Counted from the first letter of the stretch, positions 1-6,529 are shown. The stretch is DNA of 7,439 nt from Actinomycetales bacterium (GCA_030149025.1 JASBSH010000024.1:1-7439); one strand, 5' to 3'. Numbers and translations are program-made. The notes: generated by a model not told the origin, from the letters alone.

Positions 1-1124
1 GCCTCGAGCGCGGCGGCAAGGTCCAGGACCTGCTCGCGGGTCGCACCACCCGTGGTTGCGACGTCGATCACGGTGGGCCGGTTCGCGGTGAGAGTGCCGG
101 TCTTGTCCAGGGCAACCCCGCGCACGGCACCGAGGGCTTCGAGCGCGGCGCCGCCCTTGACCAGCACACCGAGTTTGCTGGCGGCGCCGACGGAGGCGAC
201 GACCGTGACGGGAACGGAGATCGCCAGGGCGCACGGGGAGGCTGCGACCAGCACGACCAGCGCGCGTTCGATCCAGGTCCCTGGGTCGCCGAACAGACTG
301 CCGAGCACGGCAATCAGCGTGGCGGCGATCATCACCCCGGGCACCAGCGGCCTGGCGATGCGGTCGGCCAGCCGCTGGCTGGCGCCCTTGCGGGACTGTT
401 CCGCCTCGACGATCCTCACTATCCGCGCGAGAGAGTTGTCCTCGGCGGTCGTGGTGACCTCGACCGTCAGCACCCCGGTGCCGTTGATCGACCCGGCGAA
501 CACCTCGTCACCGGGACCGGCCTCGACCGGCACCGATTCACCGGTGATGGCCGATACATCCAGCGCGGTGCGACCGTCGCGGACGATCCCGTCCGTGGCG
601 ACCCGCTCACCCGGCTTGACCAGCATCCGATCCCCGACCCGCAACTCGGCCGGCGACACCACCACCTCGCCACCGTCGCGTAGCACCGTGGCCTGTTCCG
701 GGACCAGGGACAACAGGGCACGCAGTCCTCGGCGGGTGCGGGCCAGGGAGTACTCCTCCAGGCCCTCGCTGATCGAGAACAGGAAGGCCAGCATCGCGGC
801 CTCGCCGACCTCGCCCAGGATCACCGCACCTACCGCGGCGATCGTCATCAAGGTGCCAACGCCGATCTTGCCCTTGGCCAGCCGCTTGAGCGTGGACGGC
901 ACGAACGTGTACGCCCCGACCACCAGCGCCAGCGACTGCAGCCCCAACTCCACCGGCGGGCCCGCGCCCACCCAGCCCGAGATCAGCGCGACCAGCAGCA
1001 ACACCCCGGATGCCGCAGCGAGCCGCAGTTCACTGACCTCCCACAACCGCTCCGGTTCCTGCTCCTGTCCCTCTGCGGCCCCGCCGGTGCGCGGCTCGTC
1101 GTCCGCGCAACACGCATCGCTCAT
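1..1124 (-). CDS. P1B-type heavy-metal-exporting ATPase (SPC type), 3' part cut by window edge
   Basis: Integral membrane pump that uses ATP to expel a divalent metal ion. 374 codons are visible; the ATP-binding half and last membrane helices lie beyond position 1. The start ATG (1124-1122) overlaps the regulator's TGA as ATGA, with an AGGAGG Shine-Dalgarno (1137-1132) seven bases upstream. The short N terminus has Cys5-Cys6 and acidic residues but no GMxCxxC HMA domain. Hydrophobic helices begin near residue 35. The actuator-domain TGES is at 194-197, the metal-binding membrane motif Ser296-Pro297-Cys298 follows, and the phosphorylated Asp340 lies in DKTGT. The 42-residue Cys-to-Asp spacing is normal for the family. 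SPC is typical of P1B-4 pumps (Co, Zn, Ni, Fe), whereas Cd/Zn/Pb pumps usually carry CPC. The CmtR-like partner instead suggests Cd or Pb. Family assignment is firm; substrate is not. Confidence 0.95.
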   Translation of the reverse strand, partial: MSDACCADDEPRTGGAAEGQEQEPERLWEVSELRLAAASGVLLLVALISGWVGAGPPVELGLQSLALVVGAYTFVPSTLKRLAKGKIGVGTLMTIAAVGAVILGEVGEAAMLAFLFSISEGLEEYSLARTRRGLRALLSLVPEQATVLRDGGEVVVSPAELRVGDRMLVKPGERVATDGIVRDGRTALDVSAITGESVPVEAGPGDEVFAGSINGTGVLTVEVTTTAEDNSLARIVRIVEAEQSRKGASQRLADRIARPLVPGVMIAATLIAVLGSLFGDPGTWIERALVVLVAASPCALAISVPVTVVASVGAASKLGVLVKGGAALEALGAVRGVALDKTGTLTANRPTVIDVATTGGATREQVLDLAAALE

Positions 1125-1531
1125 AACGAAGCCTCCTTCGGCTCGTCGATCAGGTCAGAAGCACCAACGGCATCGGTGCCGTGGTTCGGGCACAACGCCA
1201 CCGCGGACCCGGTAGCAGCCAGCAGCGTCTCCGCCGCCGCCAGCAGATCCATCAGTTCGGGGCGGGCCAGGCTGTAGAAGACCTGCCGGCCCTCTGGTCG
1301 GCCCACCACAAGCCGGCAACCCCGCAGGCACGCCACATGCGCCGACACCGTCGACTGCGCCATCCCCAACTCGGCCACCAGGTCGGCGACCCGCACCTCA
1401 CCGTGGACGAGGCGCTGCAGGACCGCCAACCGTGTCGAATCTGACAGGCTGTGGAACAACGCCACGGCCGGGTCCAGCCCGGCCCCGGTTAGGTCGGAGG
1501 AGCGACCTTGCACTGCGCTATCGATCGTCAT
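1121..1531 (-). CDS. cmtR: ArsR/SmtB-family metal-sensing repressor, CmtR-like
   Basis: A 136-residue winged-helix repressor, expected to bind the operon's promoter as a dimer and release it when metal binds. The ArsR core runs from about residue 20 to 95, with DSTRLAVL at 31-38, a recognition-helix region around 56-70 (MAQSTVSAHVACLRGC) and the wing segment GRPEGRQVFYSL at 77-88. Mycobacterium tuberculosis CmtR, a Cd/Pb sensor, binds metal through Cys57 and Cys61 of a CLRGC motif plus Cys102. This protein has the same CLRGC (Cys68, Cys72) and a C-terminal Cys114 at nearly the same distance (42 against 41 residues), which points to the CmtR subgroup rather than arsenic or zinc sensors. It is the first gene of a two-gene operon with the metal ATPase (ATGA overlap). 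The ATG at 1531 lies where transcription should start, so the mRNA may be leaderless. Metal specificity is inferred. Confidence 0.93.
   Translation of the reverse strand: MTIDSAVQGRSSDLTGAGLDPAVALFHSLSDSTRLAVLQRLVHGEVRVADLVAELGMAQSTVSAHVACLRGCRLVVGRPEGRQVFYSLARPELMDLLAAAETLLAATGSAVALCPNHGTDAVGASDLIDEPKEASL
1132..1137 (-). promoter_or_regulatory. Ribosome binding site of the metal ATPase
   Basis: AGGAGG on the minus strand, seven bases before the ATPase ATG and inside the last codons of the upstream regulator. Together with the ATGA stop/start overlap it implies translational coupling while allowing strong independent initiation. Confidence 0.8.
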
Positions 1532-1543
1532 TTCTCGATAATA
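1519..1543 (-). promoter_or_regulatory. Promoter and putative operator of the cmtR-ATPase operon
   Basis: On the minus strand a -10-like TATTAT (1543-1538) ends six bases before the ATG at 1531, so transcription would begin at or next to the start codon. A perfect inverted repeat TATCGA-N10-TCGATA (1519-1524 and 1535-1540) overlaps the -10 and straddles the start codon, a position where a bound repressor would block initiation. No good -35 element is visible. The -10 is moderately supported; the operator is an inference from symmetry and position. Confidence 0.5.
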
Positions 1544-1748
1544 CCGCGCTTGCGGATGGATGGGCTCGGGCGACGTCCGTCGGGCCGATGCAGTTCTTGC
1601 CCCGTGCGGCAGGACCGGGCCGGTTCGCCAGGCGTTGCAGGCGTGGTTCCCTATCGACCCACTCTTGACCGACGCATCTGCAACCTATCCGGTGGCAAGA
1701 GCCCAACCGGACGCCGACAAACTCATCAACGAGGCGCCGCAGCACGGT
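1532..1748. other. Intergenic region between peptidase end and cmtR
   Basis: 217 bases between the peptidase stop and the cmtR start. Besides the cmtR promoter at its left edge, only short dyads are visible, such as CGACG-tc-CGTCG near 1570-1581. There is no clear terminator with a U-tract. A 75-codon open frame on the minus strand (1518-1745) overlaps the cmtR promoter and shows no recognisable protein features. Confidence 0.5.
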
Positions 1749-2993
1749 TCATCCCGCGTACTCCCAGTGCCAGGGTTCGGGTTTGCTACCCCCTTGCTGC
1801 GCCCACGCCGGAAGGAACCAGTTGAACCTGGCCGCGTTGTCACGCATCCACGCGTGCTGAGCCGTGCCGAACTGCTGCACGCCGCCGCACAAGTCCACGG
1901 CCCTGCCCCAGCCGTGGTTGCTCGTACCGGGAACGGCTGCCAGTGACGGCTTGGACGCGCTGAGGGCAATCTGCGAATCAAGCGTGCGGTAGGAGTCCGT
2001 CACGCAGAGCGGTTCGCCCCACTGCCTGGCGTACTCCTCCGAGAGCAACTGGAACGCGCCGGCCGCATCTACTCGCAGCAGGTGCCCGGGCGCGCCCCAC
2101 AGCGGACACAGGGACGACGTCGGAAGCCCGCCGTTCGAAAACCCCGCGAAATCCCCGCCACTGCACTCCCCGAGCGTTCCGGTGATCAACCTGGAACGTC
2201 CCGCGTCTTCGCGAACGCGGGCGTCGGCGACGGCACGAGCCGCCGCCATCCGCGCCAGCTCGTCCTGCGCCGCCGTGGCCGCGTCTTGTGCATCGCCGAG
2301 CAACGACTCCAGCGCCATCAGCTGCTGGGTCTGCTCGCGGACGGCCTCCTCGCTCTGCCTTCGCGCCTCCTCGGCGGCGGCAGTCAACTCCGTGGCCAGC
2401 TCAGCGGTCCGCTGTGCATCTTCGGCGGTCAGCGACTCCTGCCTCTCGGCCCCAACCGCTGCGACCGTCGCTGTCGCCCTCGCCCTGCCAACACGGTTCA
2501 GGACAAGCAGGTCGTGCCCCAGGTCGCCACCGCTGCCACTGGTGAGGGCTACCACCAGCGGATCGAGATCCTGCATGGCGCCACCGGAACGGTACGCCTG
2601 CGCCGCCCAGCGCCCAAGAGCCGCGCGGCGGCGACCGGACTCCTCCAGGGCGAAAGCCAGCCTCTCCGAAGCCTCCCAGTTGCGGGCCCGAGCGTCGTCT
2701 GCCGCCTGCTGGGCCTGTTGGTAGGTCTCCAAGGCAGTCGATGCCCGTACCGTCAGCTCCTCCAGTCGGGCCCGGGCCGCGGCCACGGAGTCCTCCTGTT
2801 CGCGCGCGGCGTCGGCCAGGCGAGCTGTCTCAGACCTTTGCTGCTCTACTTCCTCCGCAGAAGGCGTGGCAGCCGTTGAGGTGGCTGCTGCGGCCGAAGG
2901 CGGCGCGAAGGCCAGCCCGAGCGCAAGCACAACTAGGGCACCCAACCGCCGAGCAGTTGTTGCTATGGGGAAGCGGTGGGTTTGGAGCGGCAC
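1749..2993 (-). CDS. Secreted M15B (VanY-type) D,D-carboxypeptidase-like protein with coiled-coil N terminus
   Basis: A 414-residue exported peptidoglycan-active enzyme by prediction. Residues 1-38 form a Sec-type signal peptide: Arg15-Arg16, a hydrophobic core, then PPSAAAATS. Residues 45-265 are rich in Ala, Glu, Gln and Arg and look like a long interrupted coiled coil. The C-terminal 130 residues carry the VanY/M15B signature: SYRTLDSQ (334-341), SNHGWGRAVD with zinc ligands His360 and Asp367, and EPWHWE with catalytic Glu406 and ligand His409. Enzymes of this family remove the terminal D-Ala of stem peptides. Four cysteines (277, 296, 330, 369) flank or lie in the catalytic part and could form disulfides outside the cell. 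The GTG at 2993 is the only start preserving the signal peptide, because an in-frame TGA lies seven codons upstream; a GGAAGGG abuts it too closely for a normal ribosome site. The coiled coil may localise or autoinhibit the enzyme, as in RipA or EnvC; that is inference. Confidence 0.92.
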   Translation of the reverse strand: MPLQTHRFPIATTARRLGALVVLALGLAFAPPSAAAATSTAATPSAEEVEQQRSETARLADAAREQEDSVAAARARLEELTVRASTALETYQQAQQAADDARARNWEASERLAFALEESGRRRAALGRWAAQAYRSGGAMQDLDPLVVALTSGSGGDLGHDLLVLNRVGRARATATVAAVGAERQESLTAEDAQRTAELATELTAAAEEARRQSEEAVREQTQQLMALESLLGDAQDAATAAQDELARMAAARAVADARVREDAGRSRLITGTLGECSGGDFAGFSNGGLPTSSLCPLWGAPGHLLRVDAAGAFQLLSEEYARQWGEPLCVTDSYRTLDSQIALSASKPSLAAVPGTSNHGWGRAVDLCGGVQQFGTAQHAWMRDNAARFNWFLPAWAQQGGSKPEPWHWEYAG

Positions 2994-3287
2994 CCCTTCC
3001 GCATCGACACGTCACGCACGGTGCTTGAGAGGCGTCGGGAGTCCGCGTGCGGCCAGAGTGTGCCTCAGAAACAGCACCAACTCACCGCCGTCCGGCGCCG
3101 CAGACAAGGGCCGGCGCAACATTGGGTTCGGCGGAGAAGCGCGTGCACCGAACGTTGCCAAGGCTCTTACCCGTGCAACGGTGACGTCCTGGAGCGCCCG
3201 CTCGTCCAGTCGAGCGAGGGGCGAGGACCCGGCGTGCCGCGAGGAGCAATTCTCAGCCAGTCCGTGGACCGGCGAGGGACCGGCCTA
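2994..3287. other. Intergenic region between hipA and the peptidase gene
   Basis: 294 bases with no supported gene. It contains an inverted repeat GTTCGG-N16-CCGAAC (3126-3131 and 3148-3153) and a short dyad GAGCG-cc-CGCTC (3192-3203), neither followed by a T-tract. No convincing -10/-35 pair for the peptidase was seen, although its promoter should lie here. Open frames crossing this stretch are composition artefacts. Confidence 0.5.
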
Positions 3288-4577
3288 CTAGCGGCGGACG
3301 CGATGCGGCGGCGGGACGTGCAGGTGCCGTTGCCGAACGACTGCTGCCGCCACCCGGCTTGCGTCCTTCTGAAACGGTGCAGGTGCCTGGTCAGCAGCCT
3401 CCTTGACCGCATCCGGAAGGCTGCTGCGCAGGTCCTCGACCCGGCTCACGGCCAGCTCGGGTTGCAGCTCCAGCGCAGTCGCGATGCTGACCCAGTCCTC
3501 GATCGTGACGTCGCGGACGTGCCACGCCCGCCCGACTCTCATCGAGCTGCGCACCGCCTCACCGGGCTTGAGGTACGGCGCGTAGCTGGCCGCGTCATAC
3601 AGCGGTGCCAGGGCGACGCGCGGACCGCGCAGCAACAGGCTGTAGTTCTTCGCATGCGCGTCGCTGCCGCCGACCAGGACGTTGAAGGCGAAGGCATCGA
3701 AGAAGAGGGCCCGCGCCGGCGCACGGTCGTCAAGCCCCAACGTACCGAGCAGCGCGGCGACGTTCTTGACACTGGGGCCCCCGTCGGCCTGGTACTTCTT
3801 TGACGACGGGTAGCTCATGGCCTGCAGCAGATCCTCTTGGTGAAGGCGAAGCCACTGCCCATCACGGTACCGGCGCCGGTCGTACCGGGTCGAGACCAGT
3901 GTCTTGGCGCCGCCGAAGTCAACGAGGTCGACGTGCGCGACCCGCAGCCCCAGCAGGCCGGCAGCGCGCAGGCACACGAACTCGTTGACATGCAGGTCGC
4001 CGAAGCGGGTCCCGGCGTGCGTGGGCTTCAGGATGTGCGTCGTCGGGGTGGAGTCGTTGGGCACGCCCCAACTGCCGTCGTCCAGCAGGTGCAGGGCGAC
4101 CTTGTTCTGTGCGCCGGCCAGGCTCCACCGTCCCGAGCCCTCCCCGACTTCCCAGCCGGCGTCGCGCACGGTTAGCTCGCGCAACATGGCGCAGACCTCA
4201 TCGTCGGAGAGTCGGCGTACGTCGCCCGTGCGCTGAGCCGCGTCAGGCGGGTCGACGTCGACGGGAAGGACCTGGACCGCCCCGGCAGCATCACGACCGA
4301 CGTGCCGCAGCAGGGCGAACGGGTTGCGCGCCGACACCTGGAAGCGGCGGCCCCACTCCTCACGCACGGACGCGCTATCGGGCAGGAGCCCGTCTAGCCA
4401 CGCTGAGACTGCGCGGTGGCCGTAGCGGGCGCCGGACAACGGCATCGATAGTGACAACGGGGTCGGGGAGCGACGGGAGGTGTAGTCGCTGTCGTATGTG
4501 AAGCTTAGTGCTCCACCGCTGGCCTGCTCGAGACGCCCGGCAGGCACTCCGTCGAGAAAGACGTTCAGCTCGGCCAT
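3288..4577 (-). CDS. hipA: HipA-family serine/threonine kinase toxin
   Basis: A 429-residue cytoplasmic kinase, close to the 440 of Escherichia coli HipA, the toxin of a type II toxin-antitoxin pair. E. coli HipA phosphorylates glutamyl-tRNA synthetase, and related HipA kinases modify other aminoacyl-tRNA synthetases. The N-terminal HipA domain (about 1-110) contains SMPLS at 44-48. The kinase part has RWSLAGAQNKVAL (150-162), where Ser152 matches the E. coli autophosphorylated Ser150. Lys184 in THILK matches the ATP-binding lysine. LHQEDLLQAM (245-254) and KYQADGGPS (261-269) are family signatures. Asp306 in SDAHAKN is the expected catalytic base and Asp328 in LYDAAS the metal ligand. Nothing essential is missing, so the toxin looks intact. 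The ATG at 4577 lies inside hipB (13-base overlap), with GGGGA six bases upstream. A longer open frame continues to 4925, but that extension is hipB in another frame. The target cannot be told from the sequence. Confidence 0.95.
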   Translation of the reverse strand: MAELNVFLDGVPAGRLEQASGGALSFTYDSDYTSRRSPTPLSLSMPLSGARYGHRAVSAWLDGLLPDSASVREEWGRRFQVSARNPFALLRHVGRDAAGAVQVLPVDVDPPDAAQRTGDVRRLSDDEVCAMLRELTVRDAGWEVGEGSGRWSLAGAQNKVALHLLDDGSWGVPNDSTPTTHILKPTHAGTRFGDLHVNEFVCLRAAGLLGLRVAHVDLVDFGGAKTLVSTRYDRRRYRDGQWLRLHQEDLLQAMSYPSSKKYQADGGPSVKNVAALLGTLGLDDRAPARALFFDAFAFNVLVGGSDAHAKNYSLLLRGPRVALAPLYDAASYAPYLKPGEAVRSSMRVGRAWHVRDVTIEDWVSIATALELQPELAVSRVEDLRSSLPDAVKEAADQAPAPFQKDASRVAAAVVRQRHLHVPPPHRVRR

Positions 4578-4837
4578 GACGGGTCCCCGAACAGGTCGGC
4601 GAAGGGATCGGCGTCTACGTCGGGCTTTGGCGATGGGGCGAGCTGGACGGCCAGGTCGAGCGCGGCGAGGACGTCTAGTACCTTGCGGAGCTCCGCGCCG
4701 GGATTCGACCCTGTCTCGAGGCGAGACAGCCACTGGCGGGATACGGCTGCGCGCTCGGCGAGCGATTGTTGGCTGAGCCCTGCAGCACGGCGAGCATCGC
4801 GCAAGGCGGCGCCAAGGTCTCGCACGGTAGTGAGCAT
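4565..4837 (-). CDS. hipB: HipB-family HTH antitoxin and autorepressor
   Basis: A 90-residue XRE-type DNA-binding protein expected to neutralise HipA and repress the hipBA promoter, with the HipA-HipB complex as co-repressor. Residues 8-45 match the HipB helix-turn-helix pattern: GAALRDARRAAGLSQQSLA, then VSRQWLSRLETG, followed by LRKVLDVLAALDL. The C-terminal tail (about 64-90) is Pro- and Asp-rich and ends DPFADLFGDPSWPS; in HipB proteins this tail contacts HipA and is the part degraded by proteases. I chose the ATG at 4837 because GGGAG lies four bases upstream and the helix-turn-helix starts at once. A TTG at 4873 would add twelve residues unlike the family. The gene overlaps hipA by 13 bases, giving coupled translation with antitoxin first. 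Dyad repeats upstream are the likely binding sites. Confidence 0.93.
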   Translation of the reverse strand: MLTTVRDLGAALRDARRAAGLSQQSLAERAAVSRQWLSRLETGSNPGAELRKVLDVLAALDLAVQLAPSPKPDVDADPFADLFGDPSWPS

Positions 4838-4867
4838 GGCTCTCCCATCTGGCGGTGTCGTGTGCGA

Positions 4868-4963
4868 CGACAATGTGAGACGTCACGATATCGCGACAAT
4901 CCCAATTGTCGTCGAGCCGCGACAAACGCCAGTGTCATGGCGCCGTGACAGTGGCCTGGCGAC
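4868..4963. promoter_or_regulatory. Phased operator array upstream of hipBA
   Basis: A perfect 18-bp palindrome CGACAAT-ccca-ATTGTCG lies at 4894-4911. Related sites occur exactly 26 bp to either side: 4868-4885 (left half identical, right half retaining GTC) and 4920-4937 (CGACAAA-cgcc-AGTGTCA, 11 of 14 arm positions). A further left half-site TGACAGT begins at 4946, again 26 bp on. All three main sites share GAC-N10-GTC. E. coli hipBA likewise has several operators (TATCC-N8-GGATA). A 26-bp spacing is about two and a half helical turns, compatible with cooperative binding of HipB or HipAB. The sites are seen directly; their use by HipB is inferred. Confidence 0.75.
4885..4890 (-). promoter_or_regulatory. 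Candidate -10 element of the hipBA promoter
   Basis: TATCGT on the minus strand lies between the first two operator sites, 47 bases before the hipB ATG. It would place the transcript start inside the proximal operator. No convincing -35 hexamer is found 16-18 bases upstream, so this is tentative. Confidence 0.3.
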
Positions 4964-5130
4964 CGAACGCGACCTGTCGCATGCTGTATGTGGGCGGCAC
5001 CCGTCTCGTCTCACGAGTTGCTTGCGCTGTTCCGGGCCCCTATCGCGCGCCGCCTCGCTGTCGCCGGGCAAAGCGCAGCCGACCCGTTTGCGCCGCTCCA
5101 GACGAGGGCGTCCAGGAGCCGCTGTTGTGG

Positions 5131-5207
5131 TGGTGGCCAGGGGCGGGGTCGAACCGCCGACCTTCCGATTTTCAGTCGGACGCTCGTACCAACTGAGCTA
5201 CCTGGCC
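5131..5207 (-). tRNA. tRNA-Phe (GAA), CCA encoded
   Basis: The minus strand folds as a complete cloverleaf. The acceptor stem is GGCCAGG paired with CCTGGCC, the D-stem is GCTC/GAGC, the anticodon stem is TCCGA/TCGGA around loop CTGAAAA (anticodon GAA at 5173-5171), and the T-arm GGCGG-TTCGACC-CCGCC is intact. Discriminator A (5134) is followed by CCA (5133-5131), so the 3' end is genomically encoded. The 5' ten bases overlap the end of the glycosyltransferase gene. Confidence 0.98.
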
Positions 5208-6529
5208 GTGCCCCGCAAGCCGCCGGGGCGCGACACACTATACCGACTCGGCGGGCTTGCTCCGTCGCGCGGCCCGAGCACGCACGGCACGGTCGCGGCA
5301 ACGGCGACGACGAGCGTGACAGCGAGCAGCACCTGCTGCATCACGGGTCCCGACCACGGGAACGTCAGGCCAGGGAACGACAGCTGGGGCCAGGGCACCG
5401 CGGCGACCACCGCCAAGGCGATCCCTGCAATACGCCGCGTTTCCAGGAACACCAGCAGGGCCGCGACCGGCAGCCACACCCAGTGGTGCCGCCACGCGAT
5501 CGGCGACAGCACCTCCGACAGCAGCCCACCCATAACCACCAGACGGGCGCTCGAGGCGAGGTCGAGTGGGGAAAGTGCGTGTCGTCGTCCACGTCCCGGT
5601 TCTCTGAACCACCGCGCGACCGCGACGAGGGAGACCACGAGCGCCACAGCGAGAGCCAGGATGATCTGGGGCTCGCCCACGCCTGCGCGCGCCAGGACGC
5701 CGGCGAGTGAGCGGTTGCTGGGGTGCCACAGCTCACCGACGCGCTGGGTCCGCCAGAGGAGGCGGGTCCAGTAGGCGAGGGACGCGCCGGGTAGCCCGAA
5801 GGCCGCCGCGGCCGTGATGGCGACTGCCGTGATGACGCCGACCAGCACGAACCGCCAGTGCCGGAGAACCGCCGCGACGACGAGGATCAGAGCCGGGTTG
5901 ACGTGCAGGGCGGCGGCCGCGCCGGCTCCTGCACCCGCGAAGCGCGGCACGTACAGCACGGGCAGCACCACCAGCGCGACGAGGAACACGCCCACCTGTC
6001 CGTAGTGCACCGCCGAGCGAACGCCATCGCTCGCGACCATCGCCTCAATGCCGAAGAGAGTTGGGCTCCTTCGATCGCCGCGGGGAAGCAGCTTTCGGAC
6101 GACCAGCACCGGGAGCACGACCGCGGTTGCCAGCGTCGTCACCATCCAGCCGGCTTCGACGACCTGCAACGGCAGGGCGCGCATCGGTGCCAGGACCAGC
6201 GCGGCGGCCGGTGGGTACGTGAACTGCTGCCCGTTCACTGAGTGGGCTGCGTACAGGTCCCGGCCGTGCACAAGCGAGCCGGTGGCCGCCCAGTACACCT
6301 GGAAGTCCGACAGTCGGCGATGCGCTGGTGTCAACCACCGTGCGACCGGCTCGGCGAGCGTCGCGATCACCTGCAGACCGAGCAGCGTCACCGCGACCGC
6401 GGTCGCGACGACCCGGACGATCTTGAGGACGACGACACGCACGCGGGTGCCCGCGCTCGGTTCCGGTGTGGTCGCCGCGTGGTCGTGCGCCGAGCTGAGG
6501 GCGCGGCGCGGTTCGCGACGAGGTGCCAC
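5198..6529 (-). CDS. GT87-family (DUF2029) polytopic glycosyltransferase, probable polyprenyl-phosphate-mannose-dependent mannosyltransferase
   Basis: A membrane protein of about 443 residues with roughly ten hydrophobic segments. It resembles the GT87/GT-C family that includes mycobacterial PimE, which transfers mannose from polyprenyl-phosphate-mannose to lipid acceptors outside the membrane. Numbered from the GTG at 6529, family features are SDFQVYW (74-80) with the candidate catalytic Asp75, RDLYAA, TYPPAAALVLAPM (104-116), HYGQVGVFLVAL (175-186), HVNPALIL (209-216), NRSLAGVLAR (272-281) and SPIAWRHHWVW (342-352). The frame stays open to 6694, but that extension enters tandem repeats and is unlikely to be coded. 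The GTG at 6442 is an alternative start just before the first membrane helix; neither start has a good ribosome site. The last codons and TAG stop are the first ten bases of tRNA-Phe. It stands alone between tRNA genes, so the acceptor cannot be guessed. Confidence 0.88.
   Translation of the reverse strand: MAPRREPRRALSSAHDHAATTPEPSAGTRVRVVVLKIVRVVATAVAVTLLGLQVIATLAEPVARWLTPAHRRLSDFQVYWAATGSLVHGRDLYAAHSVNGQQFTYPPAAALVLAPMRALPLQVVEAGWMVTTLATAVVLPVLVVRKLLPRGDRRSPTLFGIEAMVASDGVRSAVHYGQVGVFLVALVVLPVLYVPRFAGAGAGAAAALHVNPALILVVAAVLRHWRFVLVGVITAVAITAAAAFGLPGASLAYWTRLLWRTQRVGELWHPSNRSLAGVLARAGVGEPQIILALAVALVVSLVAVARWFREPGRGRRHALSPLDLASSARLVVMGGLLSEVLSPIAWRHHWVWLPVAALLVFLETRRIAGIALAVVAAVPWPQLSFPGLTFPWSGPVMQQVLLAVTLVVAVAATVPCVLGPRDGASPPSRYSVSRPGGLRGTAR
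5237..5242 (-). promoter_or_regulatory. Candidate -10 element for tRNA-Phe inside the glycosyltransferase gene
   Basis: TATAGT on the minus strand, close to the consensus TATAAT, ends 29 bases before the tRNA-Phe 5' end. In this GC-rich sequence it stands out. A weak GACGGA lies 18 bases upstream of it. The hexamer is also two codons (Tyr-Ser) near the C terminus of the GT87 protein. It would let tRNA-Phe be transcribed independently after the terminator that follows tRNA-Asp. Confidence 0.55.

Larger units (their letters stand above)
4838..5130. other. Intergenic region between tRNA-Phe and hipB
   Basis: 293 bases. The left half is the hipBA operator region. The right half (about 4980-5130) shows no gene. 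It has a short palindrome GCGAC-ct-GTCGC (4969-4980) and a weak GCAAA/TTTGC pair near 5069-5092 that could be a poor terminator for tRNA-Phe. No repeat of the tRNA-Phe 3' end is found. Confidence 0.5.

Noticed and set aside
52..1215. 387-codon open frame on the plus strand
   Set aside because: It is antisense to the metal ATPase and cmtR, has Ser/Thr/Arg/Pro-rich low-complexity content and no family features. The minus strand carries TGES, SPC and DKTGT in one frame.
1518..1745. 75-codon minus-strand gene between the peptidase and cmtR
   Set aside because: It overlaps the cmtR start and promoter, has no ribosome site and an Arg-rich composition typical of spurious GC-rich frames.
1690..1760. 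A tRNA-like GGTTCATCCC T-loop near 1746
   Set aside because: No D-arm, anticodon arm or acceptor pairing can be built around it.
4838..4873. TTG start for hipB giving 102 residues
   Set aside because: The ATG at 4837 has GGGAG upstream and begins at the conserved domain; the extra residues overlap the proximal operator.
4578..4925. N-terminal extension of the hipA frame to 545 residues
   Set aside because: The added part is Arg/Pro-rich, lies over hipB in another frame and has no HipA homology; the ATG at 4577 starts the family domain.
4683..5774. 363-codon plus-strand open frame spanning tRNA-Phe
   Set aside because: It crosses the tRNA, the operator array and parts of two real minus-strand genes, with low-complexity Arg/Ser/Thr content.
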